NCBI GenBank assembly: GCA_036785705.1
Contig: JAWUZG010000159.1
Coordinates: 2,480,001 to 2,544,000, forward strand
Length of the DNA: 64,000 nucleotides
Origin: Acanthornis magna
Lineage: Eukaryota > Chordata > Aves > Passeriformes > Acanthizidae
Reading direction: 5' to 3'
Below, piece by piece: positions 1-62,034 of the stretch. A model generated the notes under the pieces. It was not told the DNA's origin. It did no database searches and saw only the letters and a program-made list of their open reading frames with translations. Each line of letters begins with the position of its first letter. Position 1 is the stretch's first letter. The position numbers were made by a program, and so were the translations under genes.

Positions 1-3000
1 TCAAAAGGACAATACGCAAACATGTAAAGGTCAGTCCGATTTGAGAGCACAGAAAACAACTAGAGCTGAATTCTGTAGAGATTTCATGAATAAGTTCACC
101 ATAATTGCAGTGAAGAAGACTAATAGCAAGTGGAAGCTTACTAAGATAAGCTACCTCATGTGCAATTTTGCTTGTAAGTTAATGATTTTGTATGATGGCT
201 TTGAAACTTCTTAGGGAGAAAAAAAAAATCTCTGGAATAGGATTTAAACCAAAGAGCATTCATTTTCACTTTTTCCTCTTTTACAGATTTACTAAACCCT
301 TTCTAATCTATTAATAAGACTAGATTTTGGTTATTAAATTTTGCAGACACTGACATAAATGATGTGGCATTACCATTCAGTTTACATGACACAAAAATAT
401 CTGAAAAATTTTCTTCTAGAATAGCTGTCAGCCTGAGCTTCAAATATTAAAAGCAAAAGAGATGCCACAAACCCCTGTTTTGACTTGTTTACTGATGCCT
501 ATGTGGGCTGAATTACAACACTCAGTAGTAGCAGCACTTGCCATGGACTGAGAAACCGTGGATTTTTATTGCCTTTTTCCCTCCCAACACACCTGAGATG
601 AGCCACTATATCAGGATGTCACAACACTTAAATTGAGGGGGAACAAGAAGAAACGTAGATCCCTTTCTAGATAAATCTACTTAATAAATCTGAGGAGCGA
701 GGAGCGAGGAATGGACCTGTTTGCATGATAAATGTCACCACTGGCATTCTGTGCTGGCATTGTGTGTGACTTAGGTAACTGTGTGAATAACATACAACTG
801 CGAATATAACACAGAACTATTCTATAACTGTGTGAATAATAATGCAACCCCAAATTCAGTTCTTCTAGCACCAGGAGAAGTCTGGTTAATTGATGGAACT
901 GTGGTAACACCCTTTTCCTGCAGGGTTTTTTGGTACTTCTGTGTGTTGCATGCCCTGAGTAGCACCATGTGAACTGCAGGTTGTCACCTCAGCCACCAGA
1001 CTTCATCTCATTTTCAACTTCATGGCCTTGAGAGTTCAGAATGACTTTAGGGGGGGGTCTTATCTTTGTGAACCTTGACATTAAAAATACTAGAAAAGTA
1101 ATATGTGAAATATTTTCTGCCATGGGATGAAACACCAGTTGTTATTAAATGTTTCTTTTTATATTATTATTTATTATGCTGAATGAGTAAGATTTATTTT
1201 TATTAATCATAGCACTCAGGGCTATTGATACTCATTGCATTTGGCAGCCACAGCCTAGCAAACTTACCCAGCTACAATGAGCATTGCCATTAAGCTACAG
1301 AAATGTCACATGCACTTAACAAAACAATCTCTTCCCTTTCCTTGTACAGGGAATATTACTTTTTTCCTTCCTTTTCAGCTGAGAAACCCGTGTTTTCTGA
1401 TACATTTCCTCAGTTAACTTGACACTGACACAAATCAGTAACTCCATCTAATGACCAGCACAGCCCTGCTGGGGGTCAGGCACCACAAGCCAGAGTTTAG
1501 GCAGGGGTTTAGTCCTGCAGCTAAATCACAGAGTCCTGCCTGTGCCATGACCACACACCACAGGCTCCAGCTGAATTTCATGACTGAATTTCATGTCCAG
1601 CTCTTCAAGGCACAGACAAGATCAGGACAGTAATCAACCCCCATCCTTCCTCTGCATATTTATAGGGAATTCAGTTCTGATTGAGCTCCCTGTGCCCACT
1701 CCCCCACACAGCTAGGAGGGCATTTTAATGTGTATATTTCTACTACTCATCAGGTCACTCAGACAGCCTTTCATTATATTTTTCCACCTCAGAGCTAGAG
1801 CTGAAACAAAACTTAAGCAGATACTTGTGTTTAGAAATCTCCACCAGTCCTTCTCCCTGTGCACATTTTTTTTTTCATTTCAGATAGTAAATAAAATGTG
1901 GAAAGTTTTCATAAGAGACAACAGGAAGTTTTACTCTGATATTAAAACAGCAAACAGGAAAGCAACACCTTTTGTAAAAGCTGCTGTTACTACACTCAGC
2001 TCTAACTTTGTGTTAATGTCACGTCCGTGTGTGTCACATCACTGTTTGTAGCACTGTCAATCAAAGCTGTCAAAATGGCCAGCTTGGTCCAGGAGGGTGA
2101 AAAAGCCTGGAAGTGCTGCTTGAATCTATTCTGTGGATATTCAGAATGAACTCTGGGAGGCTGGTTCAAGTGGCTTATTTCCAAGGCAATTAAGTCTTTC
2201 TTAAGTAAATGTGTGTAAAAAATGCTCCCTCAGCCTGGCGGCACCTGACACTGCTGACTTCTTAATACGCATTAGCTCTCCCTGGCTGGGATTGGAGAGA
2301 ATATCACTGAAAACAGGGCAGAAAAATAGCTGGGTTTGTGTGTATACATGTTGGAATATCTTCAGACTGCATGTTCCATCCCTTCCTCTGGGCAAGACTC
2401 ACAAACGCCAGCTCCTGACACCGCACACCCACACTACTCCAAATGTCCTTCAAAAGGCATGCTGAAAGAAACTTGTTATTGATTTCTTCTCCATCACACC
2501 ACATGAGACTTGTTAAATTGGCTCGGGGAAGTTTGTAATCATTTGAGAGGAAAAAATGATTTCTAAGCAAATGGGGAAGCAGCTTTTCTAAATGAGAGCG
2601 CCCTAAGCCAGTGCTTGAAACTGGAGACTGCTCTCACCCTTCAGGCTCTCTTTTTTGTCATATCATTTGAGAAATGCAACTGTTGCATGGAAACCTTGAA
2701 TAATCACTTGGTATCAATACCCAGGGACCTTGGCAGCTGCATTGAATTACTTCTTGGTCACAGTGCCTAGTGAAACTGCGGCTGGAAATGTGGCTGCAAT
2801 CATGCCAGCTACTCGGATTGCATGGCTGAGGTGCTGGGGTGTCAGCTGTGCTTCCCCTGCGGGGTTTAACCCTTGGGGCACTGCCTCCTCTCTGCTCCAG
2901 GCTGTGCCAGGAATGCTGACATGGAATCACAGAACATCCTGGCTTGCAAGGTACAAGGATCATCAAGGTCCAGCTCCTGGTCCTGCACAGGACAATTCCT

Positions 3001-6000
3001 TCATGTGCCTGAGAGCATTGTCCAAACACTCCGTGAGCTCTGCCAGGCTTGGGGCCATGACCACTTCCCTGGGGAGCCTGTTCCAATGCCCAACCACCCT
3101 CTAGGTGAAGAACCTGTTCCAAATATCATTGGAATATGATAAACCTCTCTTAAAACCTCTCCTGACACAACTTCATGCTGTTCCCTGGGTCCTATCCCTG
3201 CACATGCCATCCCGAGTCACTACAACAGTAGTTTGAGCAGCCTTTCTCAAAGTAGTTCAATGTTGCTACACATTCTAAGTCTCCAGGTTGTAAGGCAGAT
3301 GGGGAATTTCAGTGGATGAGAGAGGATTTTCAGTGCTGCTGCTCGGGTGAGGTGGTCCGTGGCACAAAGCACCCCCCTCAGACTAACAAAAATGCTGGCA
3401 GCTTGCAGGGTGTTTCTGCCTCAATGTTTTTCCTTTATAGCCATGGAGAAATAGAAAAAGAGGTTTTTGGGAGGCTGTTTATGGGATGTTATGGCAGAAT
3501 TACCACAGCATCTTAGCAAAGCTGTAAAGGTGTGAATGTGAACCTTGACTCCAATGTAGAGTTAAATGGGTGCTGATGTGTTTGATCCAGGGGAGGAATG
3601 ATATCAGACATGTTTCCTTCATACAGGCCCTTGATCACACAAACAAGGCACCTGCATCAGACAGGTATGGACAAATTGTTCACCTTGCTGTTACTGTGGT
3701 GTACCAGAGAGCTTGGTGAATCTGTCTTCTACCTCTGCCATCCTCCACCTGCTCATAAAGAGTGATGACAATTTGTTGTGCGGATCAGCAAGTTAATATT
3801 AGAGAATTACAAATGTGAAATGCAGATGATGGTGGTGTAAAAATGCTGAAAAGCCCTGATTAGTAGCTGCCTCCCCCCAACATCGGAGACTTCACAGGGA
3901 TCACAGAGAAAATGACAGATTTCACACACCAGTTCTGATGAATTTTACAGATTGCCCTGGGCTGCTGGGAAACCATTTCAAAGCGTAAAAGTCATTGAGA
4001 ATTTTGCCTTTCTTGTGTAGTGATGAGAAAAATTTTGAAGCATTGTGCTTTGCTGTCATGAGGCTGTTCTTCTCAGCGATTAATTCACCAGGCTGCAAAA
4101 GGAGGGGAAGATCAGTGTGTGGTTCCTTTGGCCTGCTGAGGATGTGCCCCTGTGGTGCTGCTCAGTTTGGGTATCTCTGCCTCTCTGGTCCCTCTGGAGA
4201 GAAGGACTGGGCTATTGCCACCTCTCTTGGGTCTTCTACCATGATAGTCTTGGCTTCATCTGGCTTCAGTCCCAGAGCAGCCGAGTTGAGTTATTAGCCC
4301 AGAGTAATGGTAGGTTTAAAAAATTACAAGTTTAAATTGAGAAGGTCAAAAGTTCTTGTCCTTTTTGTCATACTCTCTCTCTCTAGCTGGTTCAATGATC
4401 TTTCTCTGTGTAGAAAGTCATCGCTAAGACACATGGGACACATCACAGAGTCCAGTTCCTACAGCCAGAGCTGGCTGCCCAAGGTGAGTGGTGGCAAACG
4501 GGTCACCAGCATCCTCTCCCTGCATCCAACATTACTCTTGAGGAGACAGGAGAGAGCCCATTCCTCCTCCCGTGCAGGAAGATGACTTATCCTAATCCAT
4601 TTGTACCCATATACCTTTTAAACTTCCACAGAGTCCTGTGGCAGGAAGCTTCACAGCTCACCCACCTTGTACATGAAGACTTCACAGTTATCATTTTGAT
4701 TGTGTCTCCAGGAAATCCTGCTGTGTGCCGTGCTAAGCTGCCATCACTCAGACCACTGGCAGTGGGTTTTCCTTCTAATTGTGACAGAGAAATAGGATGT
4801 GACATGTCACCTTGGGAAGGCTGCCGTGTGCCCTGGAGCAGGGGAGCGGGCTGGCTGATTAGCTCCTGGAGCACTGGGACAGGCACGCTTTGCCTTTGGG
4901 GTGTGGATGGAAAGGTTGGAACACTGACACCTCTGTGTTTGATCAGACATCTGTAAAGGCAGCGTGACCCAGCTGAGGTTATTAGAATGGAGAGGAGGTG
5001 GATGTAAATGAACTGAGTGGAATAATGCACCCCATGGTACCATGGGATGTAAGACCATCTCCAGCTTTCAGCAGCTGTGACAATTACAGGGTTTGGGCTG
5101 TGAACAGACACGTCCCCAGCTAATACTTTTAGTTTCTACTGCTCTTCTTGATCTGTCAGAGTGAAGAGGCTGCAGGTATTGGAGATAACAAGCTGTGGGA
5201 AGGTACTGCAGCTTTGTTTTGAGCTTGCTAACGTTTCTTTATTTCTTCCAAAGTAAGCCTGGGACTTCTCCAAAAAATTTGGACGTAATCAGCAAGGAAC
5301 AAGTGATAACAACGTCCCATTGTCTAAGGTTAATCACTCCCAGCAATGCAGCTGGATCCATGCAACAAAAAATTTGGGTGGAAAGAGGTTTCTGATCCAA
5401 ACACTGTCTAAGAACAGGGACTTTCAATCTCCTGAGCATCATTTGAATCTGAGGATGTTCCCTACGTGGATTCCATTCCCTTCATGAAGTCAGGATATGC
5501 ATCAGAATCTTAAAATAAAGGCACATCCTCAGGAATTAAAGGAGAGTAAAAGAAACAAGCAGGATCTCTTAAACATCCCTGTGGCCCAGCATTTGGAGAG
5601 GGCTGCAGTAATGACTGCTTGACCAATTCTCTTTCTTGGTTCTCTCCTGATGGTGAGGGGTGGAGCTGCCTGTGACTGCCTTCCTCTGTGTACACATATC
5701 CCTGTACACCAATATCCCTGCTAAGAATCCCTCAGACCCCATCCTGAACCCCTTAATCAGGAGAAATCCTTCTTAACGTTCAGACTGGACTCTTGAAGCA
5801 ACATTTCATCCATCAAAAGCTGAGGGCAAGGTTATACTTCAGGAAATAAAAAAATTCAGGATACTGAGCAATTTTTGCTTTCTTTAATTTTTGGCTAAAT
5901 TAAAGTTGTAGTTGGTTTTATGAATTGAACTTTCAGTGTATATGTGTAGTTCTGCAGCAGTTCTGCAGGAATCCAGATGGTTAGGTACACAGATAAGAAA

Positions 6001-7850
6001 TTATATGAATGAAGATTATAATACCAAACTCTGGAAGATATAAGTCTCTCTTTGAAATACAGGTTGCATTATTCCTACAGGTTCACCCTTATTAAAAAGC
6101 TCAGGAACGTCTGTGCTTTCCTTCACATGCATGTGGAGTCCCAGCCAAGCCATGCTTGCATTCTGCAGAGCTTATCAAGATAAAAGTGCAGGTGGAAAAA
6201 ATCCTATTTGTGTCCAACTTAGCCTTTCAGCAGCAATACCTTTTGCTATTTCACACTGTGTCTCCTTTGCAGTACAACTGGGCTGGAATATAGCAGTGCC
6301 TACAGGAGGTTTTTAGAAGCAGGAGGCAGAACAAGAGATGCAGAAAACCCTAAGAACTGGCACAAAAGCCAGGTTCTAACCTGCATGGCTGTATTCCTGA
6401 TTTCCCCTGCTGTTCCCAGCAGTTTCCAGAGCATGTAAAAAATCCAGCCTAACCCCAGCCTGCTTTTGGCCGATTTGAGCTCCTGTTCTAATTCTGATGT
6501 CAGGTTGTCTGAACCCACAGGGCAGAGCAAAACCTCCCAGTACATTGTAAGGAATGTTCTATCTGCATTCATGAAAAAATAAACTGATCTTTGTTCCATT
6601 GCCTTTTCCATCCAAAATCCACCTTCTGAGGAATACAAATACTACCAAAGCTTCTTCAGTCCACAGTTTTCTGGGTGAAATTAATTGGTTTCTTCTCTGG
6701 GTGTTTCTTCTGTGGGTGTTTTCCTTTCACCTATAATAAAATGTGTTTTATTGTACCTGACTGCATTAATTGATGCCTTGGCTCTGCACAGTGCACAGGT
6801 CAGATAATCAATATATTTTACTGTCTAAAACCAGAAGGATTTGTGATCAATTCAGAGTCTGCCGTCTAATCTCACCTATTCAGAGTTTGTTTGTTTGTTT
6901 ATTCTGTTTCTCCCTGTGGCTGATGTGAATAACAATAATGTCGTTAATATAAGGTTTTTAACATTCCTAGCACTTGAGGACCAATCTTGCTTCTTTAGGA
7001 TATAGTCAGGCAGTATTTTCCTTGAGTGAAATGATAGAGCTTCTATGATTTCAGCTGCCACCTCCTTCTCACCCCACAGCAACAAGCAGCAGGCTGTGCT
7101 TATTTAAAATGAAAGTGGAGCTGATCACTGCTGGTGGGGAGTAACACTCTGCTTTGGAGGCAGAAATGAAACCTTGACTTGCTTCAGAGGAAGAAGGAAC
7201 AGCCAGAGGCGACAGAACAAACTGTTGTGCAGACACTGGAGCCACCAGAGATTGCAAAAAGACGACCTTGTCACCAGATGAGGCTCTCCCAAAGCTTCTT
7301 ATCCTGTTGTGTTGAGCTTAGCTGCAAGTCTGTCCCGATCACAATGCGTGGTGTGTGACCTGCTCCTCAGGCTGCCCACAAGTGTGTGCAGCAGGGGAGG
7401 CTGGCAGGAGCTGTGTCTTCTGGATCCTGCTTCTCTTTCAGGAGGCTATGGGAAGGACTCGGGCACGTGGAGGAGGTGGTTGTGTGCTTGTGGACTTGCC
7501 CTGCTGTTCACAACTGAAGTTGACTGACTTGCTTTTCTACAGGTGCAGGGTACAGCGAGTGGTGTGCACATGGTGCTCAGGTAGAAGCACTTTTTGGAAG
7601 CAGAGAGATGCTCTCCTGCGTCCCTCTGCTCCCAGTCAGCCAGGACTCATTCTTAAGCTTGAGAATACTTTAAAATACCCACAAACGTGCATGTTAAAGA
7701 ATTCCTTGTCTTATTCCCCTTTAGGAGTTTGTCTTCCATTTTTGACGGGAAAAACCATTGCATTTTAGGTTAGTTTGGGTTTCACGATGTTCAGGGTGAA
7801 CATGCCGACACCCGCATGGGGAGGACAGTGATAGGCATCCGTGGAAAGAG
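1..7850. other. Upstream intergenic region, no gene recognised
   Basis: No reading frame here resembles a known protein, and I could not build any chain of exons with matched splice sites on either strand. The stretch is AT-rich at the left edge and rises in GC toward the CpG island. Apart from the antisense CR1 fragment at about 2.92-3.20 kb it holds only small repeats: a short GAGGAGC-type repeat near 692-711, a 15-base direct repeat near 776 and 826, and a (GTTT)n run near 6886-6900. In human the next gene on this side is, as I recall, ARFGAP1, divergently oriented. I saw none of its exons here, so it probably lies further left. Confidence 0.6.
2920..3205 (-). mobile_element. CR1 LINE 3' fragment, antisense
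   Basis: The + strand reads as the reverse complement of a CR1 3' end. In order it shows the 'aatcacagaa' start, 'ggatcatcaaggtcca', a block ending 'gagcattgtccaaacact', 'ggggagcctgttccaatgcc' and 'caccctctaggtgaagaacc'. These are the recurrent blocks of avian CR1. The copy is diverged and truncated, so it is not active. The left limit is clear; the right limit is approximate. Confidence 0.85.
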
Positions 7851-8338
7851 GAGAGGAGCTCCACAGACTGCCTGTCCTGCACACACACCTCTCCTGGCCA
7901 GCACAGCCCTGTGCCCCAGCACGGACAGGGCTCTCCCGCGTCCCGACAAGGAAAAAACGAGGGGCAGCCCTGTCCGGGGGCTCGGAGCTGCTCCCGCCTC
8001 CCGGGGGAGGGCCGGGGCCGGGGCCGGAGCATCCCAGCGCGCCTGCGGGGGCCCGGGGGGCGCATCCCGGCGTTGGCGGCAGCCCCCGCCCCGCCTGCCC
8101 GCCCAGCCTGCGGGACGGCAGCGCCGCCGGAGCGTTGCCCTTTTAAGCTGTGGCCCCACTCGCCTCCTCCCCGGCTCCCGGAGGGGCTCCGGCAGCCGGC
8201 ACCGACCGGGCGACACCGAGCGACCTCCGTCCCCGCCTCGCTGCCCGCGGCCGCGGACCGGACAGCGCGGAGCCCCAGGGCGGCGGCGGGGCCGCGGCCA
8301 CCGGGCTGCCCCTGCCCTGCCCCCGCCGCTCGGGGACC

Positions 8339-56962
<48,624 letters not shown>

Positions 56963-57755
56963 GTGAGGAGGAGCCAGAGGATGGATAAACCTTGCACTCC
57001 ACCAAAGGTGCTGCAGGAAACAGTCCCTTGGGGCCTGGATCTCTGGCAGAGGAAATGCAGGATGGTGAACTCCATTCCATTTTTTTGTTCCTTGTCTTCT
57101 TTTCAAATGCAATGAATGTACATCAAAGAATGGCCACACGGTTGGTTTTTAATTCTCCAAGTGCCCTGACGAACCTTTCCTACCACAGCCTGCTGGTCCT
57201 GGCCCAGAAATGGCACAGGCCTAAAGAACTCTGGCAGAACAAGTTCACCAAGAGCCTCTCAAGAGCTACAGCTGAAGTCGGAGCTGCTTCCTTGCGCCAT
57301 GGATCCAGAAGGAAGGAAGCACTGCGTCACACCCTGGGACATTCCATGTGTTCTGTAGTTAGTTCCCTCCCCTTACTCTGAACAGAGCCTAAATCCCCTA
57401 ACACAACTTCATCTCCCCCCTGCCTGTATAAAAAAAGGTGGGGGCTCTTTACACTTGAGTTACTTAGGCATTTTTGGGTTTTAAGTTATAGATGAGAACT
57501 CTTCCCCTTCTCCCTCCCCAGCCGTGCAGGACTCCCCTCCTCATTCTCTGTAGACATTGGCAGTAGGCATTTTTCCTGGAGCTCAGTGCTCTGTGCCCTA
57601 ACTCCTGTAATGCTGAGCAGCTGAAAACATAGAGCCACCAACTCCTCACTCAGCGTGGAGCTTCACCCTGTGTCAACAGCCAAGCCATTCTTGGAGCAGC
57701 TGTAGCTTACTCTGGGCCTGCCCAGCTACAATAAATTAACCCTGCTGTAGCCGTA
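56963..57755 (+). other. NKAIN4: NKAIN4 3' UTR (probable extent)
   Basis: Sequence downstream of the TAA to the first good AATAAA. The true end could be further right, because further A-rich AATAAA-like motifs occur near 58.24 and 58.44 kb. Open frames inside it do not resemble known proteins. Confidence 0.5.
57730..57735 (+). terminator. NKAIN4: Candidate poly(A) signal of NKAIN4
   Basis: AATAAA about 770 bases after the stop codon, followed within 30 bases by the T/G-containing sequence 'ctgctgtagcc'. It is the first canonical signal after the stop codon. Its use is an inference. Confidence 0.5.
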
Positions 57756-59420
57756 TCCACAGCTGGATCCTGCTGCAGGACACTGGGAAAGGCCCAGTTC
57801 CGCATGGATCAGAGGTGGGTTCGCACCTGCCTTCTTCACCGAGAGCCACACCTATTCCATGGGAACATCCTGATGGAAGAGTTTTGTTTGTGACAGGTTT
57901 TTTGAGGGGAGGGAAAGGGCTGAAGGGGGAATGTGAGTGTAATTAAGTTGCATTAACGAGCTGCAGCAATTAATTAAAGAAAAAAAAACAACAACAACAA
58001 AAACAAAACCATGTCAGTTTTGTTAGCTGTGTCTCCCAGCATGTTAAGTGTCAAAAGCAGAGAAGGAGGAGTTGTCAGCCAGCCCTGGCATTTTTAGACT
58101 GGTTCTTCCAAATGCTGTTGTAATTCATTATTGTTTTGCCTGATCTGTTTGGGATTACTTGGCATTTTTGGAGAAATGCATTTCAGAAGGGTCAAGCTAG
58201 AAGCCATGCTAGGGAGAAGTGTGAGGGAAGAATTAAAAAAATAAAAATAAAAACATTAAGTGCTAAATCAAAGACAGAATGATGCAGCTTTTTTTTTTTC
58301 CTCATTTCAAAGGGCCCAGGAAGCAAAATCCTCTTTTATAAACCCAAATGTATTAGCACTACAAGAGTATTTTTTGCTTCTTTGAGACTTCTATTCCAGA
58401 TATCCAAACATCCTGAGCACTGCTTGGGTGCAGCTGCAAATAAAAATGTTGTTTTCTGTAGGCTTTTTCCCCCTTCTTCTAGCCACCAAAAGCACAGCTT
58501 CTGACAGAGCAAAACAGACTAGTTTGATTCTGGTTTAATAACTCGAAGGAAAAGCTCAACCCTCACAAGCTCTGCCTGACAGAACATAATTACCTCCCTT
58601 ATTAGTAATACTGTGTCACTACCAAGTTAAAAAATATCAGTGAAACACAAGCTGCTCCCCATTTTGAGATCCCAAAATGTGCATGCACTGTTAACACTTT
58701 CTCCACCTCTCCTTTATTCACTTCCTTTCTGTATCACACTCATTCCTGTCTACCCACCTGATGTTCCCTGGAGAGGCAGAAAAACAAAAAGAAGTAGAAT
58801 ACACATCCTCTGTTTAATGAGATTTTCCTATGAAAGATTTCATTTGTTTGGGGCTTTTTAAATTAATCTTCCCTTTTCTCAGAAAGCACTGAGTTCAGAC
58901 TTCTTGGTTTAATATGATTTCTTTTCCTCAGAGAGAGCATTATCAATCAGATACCAGCAGGTACCAAAATTCAGCACAGATGGTGGAGAAAGCACAGTTC
59001 CATCTCTGAACAGCTGAAATATTTCACTGGTACTTTCAGGAAGCAATTCCTCTAGGAGGTAATAGGAGAGAACTTCTGGAATTATTTTGAGGTCTGCATG
59101 TTTTTAACACTACACCTCTGAGTGACCAAGCCCTGATGCCACTTTCACAAATAAAACTGATCAAAACCACTTGCCAAGCACTCTAAAGAGATAAAGCATC
59201 AAACTATGCACAGTTAACAGGATTGCCCCTTGGCTTTAATACACACTGCTAAAAATCAATTAAATAAAAGTGAGATGACTGAATAGCTTCAGAACTACCA
59301 CTCAATTGCCTGTGCTCATTGTAGCAGAAAGCACCAATTAATAGAAGTCAAATAAACACTAAGCCTATATTCAGGTAAGCCTATAATGCAGAATCAATGA
59401 CTGCCATAAATCATAACAGG

Positions 59421-59438
59421 GGAAAAAAAAAAAAAAAA
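59421..59438 (+). repeat. Short poly(A) tract
   Basis: A run of about 17 A after GGGG. No attached element was recognised. Confidence 0.85.
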
Positions 59439-60484
59439 TCAGTCTGAGAAGAAACTAAGCTACCAAGGGTCATATTCCACACTTAATTACCTCCTCCAGT
59501 TTTCATTAGCAGAGCCATTCATCCTTCATGCTCTGAGAACTCCTCCTCGTGGTCTGCTTGTGCTAGACCCACTCTGAGTGCCACAGGGTGACACAGTGAC
59601 CCTGTTCTGCGAGGGACAGTCCGGGCCACCCCATTCCATCCCCAGCGTGATGCAGCTGAAGGCTGTGCTCCCGTGAGTTCCCTTATCTCCAGTTCCGGAG
59701 TGCCCTCTGTTGGGAACACATCGCTGGAGATGCTTCTCGCCAGAGAACAACCTGGGACCTGTTTGGGAAAGGACATTTCCCCACGGGAAAAAACCCAGCT
59801 CCTCCCTTCCTGCTGTGGAAAAACCACAATTTTCAAAGTGTTCAGTAGGAGAAGCACCAGAAAAAGCTGGTCCATTTCCAGCCCTGCTTAAGTTCCAGTC
59901 ACACTGAGCTGAGTTTGGGAGGAAATAACACTGTTCCAGCACTGAGCTGGTGGTGTTTTCCCTTCTCAGATTAGCACATCTATTTGAGCTGTAAGCTTTT
60001 GCTGTATTTATAGAGGCAAAACAAAGCCAGTGATATCTTGAACCCAGACAGCACCTGATTTGCAGGGTGGTGACATTGTGTTCCCTAGGAAAGCTGCTGC
60101 CTGCCAGAGACCCACCCATTCCTTCAAGAGCTGCAGAGTTTAAACATCTTGGTGAGTAATTTCTCTCACCTTTGCCAAGAACTGCACTAGTGTTCCCTTC
60201 TTCTGAAGGTAAGGATGAATGGGGCTGCTCTCCCACATGATCCAGGGATAACTGACATCTCAAGTTACTCACAGGCAAGCCCATAATCCTTTTCAGTTTC
60301 CAGGGCTGGAACCAAAGAAAAGCAGTTCCAGAGCCACAGATGCATTTAAGAGCCACATCCCAAAACTCTGGAAAGAGTTCAGATATAAAATTATTCCCCA
60401 TTTGTAGTTTTTGTGCATCAGATCCTTATTTTCCTGCATCCTTATCCCTTCTTTTGCAGCTCAAGGGAATCTGGAGGCTCCAGA

Positions 60485-60692
60485 TTCTTCCCTGTCAGGG
60501 TGGGGAGGCCCTGGCACAGTTGCCCAGCGAAGCTGTGGCTGCCCCTGGATCCCTGGAGGTGTCCAAGGTCAGGTTGGATGGAGCTTGGAGCAACCTGGGA
60601 TAGCAGAAGGTGTCCCTGCCCATGGCTGGGGCATGGAATAAGATAAGCTTCAAGCTCCCTTCCAACCCAAACCATTCTCAGACTCTCTGAGC
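60485..60692 (+). mobile_element. CR1 LINE 3' end, sense
   Basis: Contains 'ttcttccctgtcagggtggg', 'gaggccctggcaca', 'gaggtgtccaaggtcaggtt', 'ggagcaacctgggatagcag' and 'ctcccttccaacccaaacca'. It is truncated at the 5' side and lies about 200 bp beyond the BIRC7 poly(A) signal, on the other strand. The copy is well preserved. Confidence 0.95.
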
Positions 60693-60879
60693 CACATGCT
60701 GTCTGGTGAATTCCAAAGGCAACTGATGGATGGTAGGAACAGTTGCTTTTCTTACTCCTGCCCATGTGGCACTGAAGGAGAGATGTGATCTACAACCTGA
60801 TGTCACTCTAATGCCTTAGGACAACACCACACCCCTCCCGCAGTAGGGAATTTACTACAAGTAGATACTCAGACCTCCA

Positions 60880-61831
60880 AGTTAAACAAAGAAAACATTT
60901 TATTCCATGAAAAAAGAACAGTTCATTTTTAAAAACATATTTCCTTTCCCTTCACTTAACAAGGGATAGTAGGGATAAAACTTAGTCTTTTTGGCTGCAT
61001 TTAAAATTTCCATTTTAAATAAGAATTACCAGTTTAGCCAGCAAACAGAGGTCCTAAAAAGGTAAGTTTCCATTGCTATTTTCTAGTCAGATAGTACCCA
61101 ACAGCCAGGGAAGTGCTCCATAAGAAGCTTCCAGTGACCCTGAGCAAAGAGCCTTTCACCTGGGGAGGTCAGCTGAGAGCAAAGAGGTTGGAGAGTCAGG
61201 CCAGGCTTTTCCACTTAGTTATGCAAATTTGAGTATTACTGAAACGTTTCATCAGGTGTTGAAAATTCAACAAAAAGGGGAGGGAAAAAAAGACAGCAAA
61301 GAGCTCAGGAGAAAAAGGTAGATTCTCCCTCCCCCACAACACATTGCTGCTGAGTATTCTAGTCTCAATGGAATGCGTTTTATGTAAAAAAATACTCCCA
61401 TTTTTCAATCAAACTCACTGAAGGAAGCCCTAGCAGAATAATCTCTAGACAGCTGATAAATGAGTGAGAAAGAACTAGAGTCTGCTGAAAAGAGCCTTTG
61501 ACTTTAACACAGAGAGCAAAGATTCACTTGAGAACACAAAAATGTGGAGAAGGAGAATCTCTGTCAACAAATGCCTCATTTTGGAGGACAAAAGAACCCA
61601 GCAGAGTTTTTCTGGAGCAGTCCTAAAGCAAGATCAGCAAGAGTACATCAAACCAGGAGCTCTTCCTAGAAACACTGTGCACGGGAGGCACATTTTGTGA
61701 GTTTTTACACTTATGCCAAGCTACCCTGCAAATAAGATTGCTCCAGCATCAAACTATTTACTTATTTCCTCCCTCTGCTGAGTTATGAATGAGTTGGATC
61801 GACTTATCTTTGCCCTTAGGTGCATTGTGGC
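60880..61831 (-). other. BIRC7: BIRC7 3' UTR (probable extent)
   Basis: From the stop codon of the RING exon to the AATAAA at 60898-60903 and its cleavage zone. It is AT-rich, and no coding frame or repeat was recognised. Usage of this poly(A) site is an inference. Confidence 0.6.
60898..60903 (-). terminator. BIRC7: Poly(A) signal of BIRC7
   Basis: On the - strand GGAATAAAATG is followed by a T-rich stretch (TTTTCTTTGTTT). It lies about 930 bases after the RING-exon stop codon. This is the best-placed signal for the - strand gene. Confidence 0.7.
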
Positions 61832-62034
61832 TCAGGACATGAAAGCTCTCACGCTCCCCTGGATGACAGCTCTGCAGATGGGACACAATCTCAAATTGAG
61901 GGCACATTCTCCACAAGCTACGAGGTGGCCACAGGGAACAAACACAACAGACACGTCTTTGTCCATGCACACTTTGCACATCCTTTCCTCTTGCAGGCGG
62001 CGGAGCTGTTCTTCTGTGCTCAGCTGAGACTCAT
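61832..62034 (-). CDS. BIRC7: BIRC7 terminal exon, C-terminal RING finger (partial gene)
   Basis: BIRC7 (livin) is an inhibitor-of-apoptosis protein whose RING finger acts as a ubiquitin ligase. The exon encodes 67 residues to the stop: [18 protein letters not shown], then the C3HC4 ring with [15 protein letters not shown] and CPIC, then VRAFMS. All metal ligands are present. The ending hydrophobic-x-S is the IAP pattern that supports RING dimerisation. The acceptor is a T-rich tract ending GCGAAG, phase 1; an alternative acceptor CAG 11 bases further in would start at LSTEEQ. The phase-1 choice joins exactly to the UBA exon and recreates DESQ, close to the DESSQ of XIAP. The name rests on the RING sequence plus position next to NKAIN4; XIAP or BIRC2/3 are less likely by location. 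Confidence 0.92.

Larger units (their letters stand above)
57756..60880. other. Spacer between the two convergent genes
   Basis: No exon supported on either strand. It includes an A run at about 59421-59438 and a CR1 piece at 60.48 kb. One frame of 291 codons on the - strand (59526-60401) has no recognisable domain, no splice context and irregular composition. I regard it as a chance frame. Confidence 0.6.

Noticed and set aside
1..7850. Exons of ARFGAP1, expected upstream by synteny with human
   Set aside because: No ArfGAP zinc-finger sequence or matching exons on the - strand were visible.
59526..60401. A 291-codon open frame on the - strand between the genes
   Set aside because: No recognisable domain, no homologue I know, it overlaps no plausible promoter, and it sits in low-quality intergenic sequence. 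Long chance frames occur at this scale.
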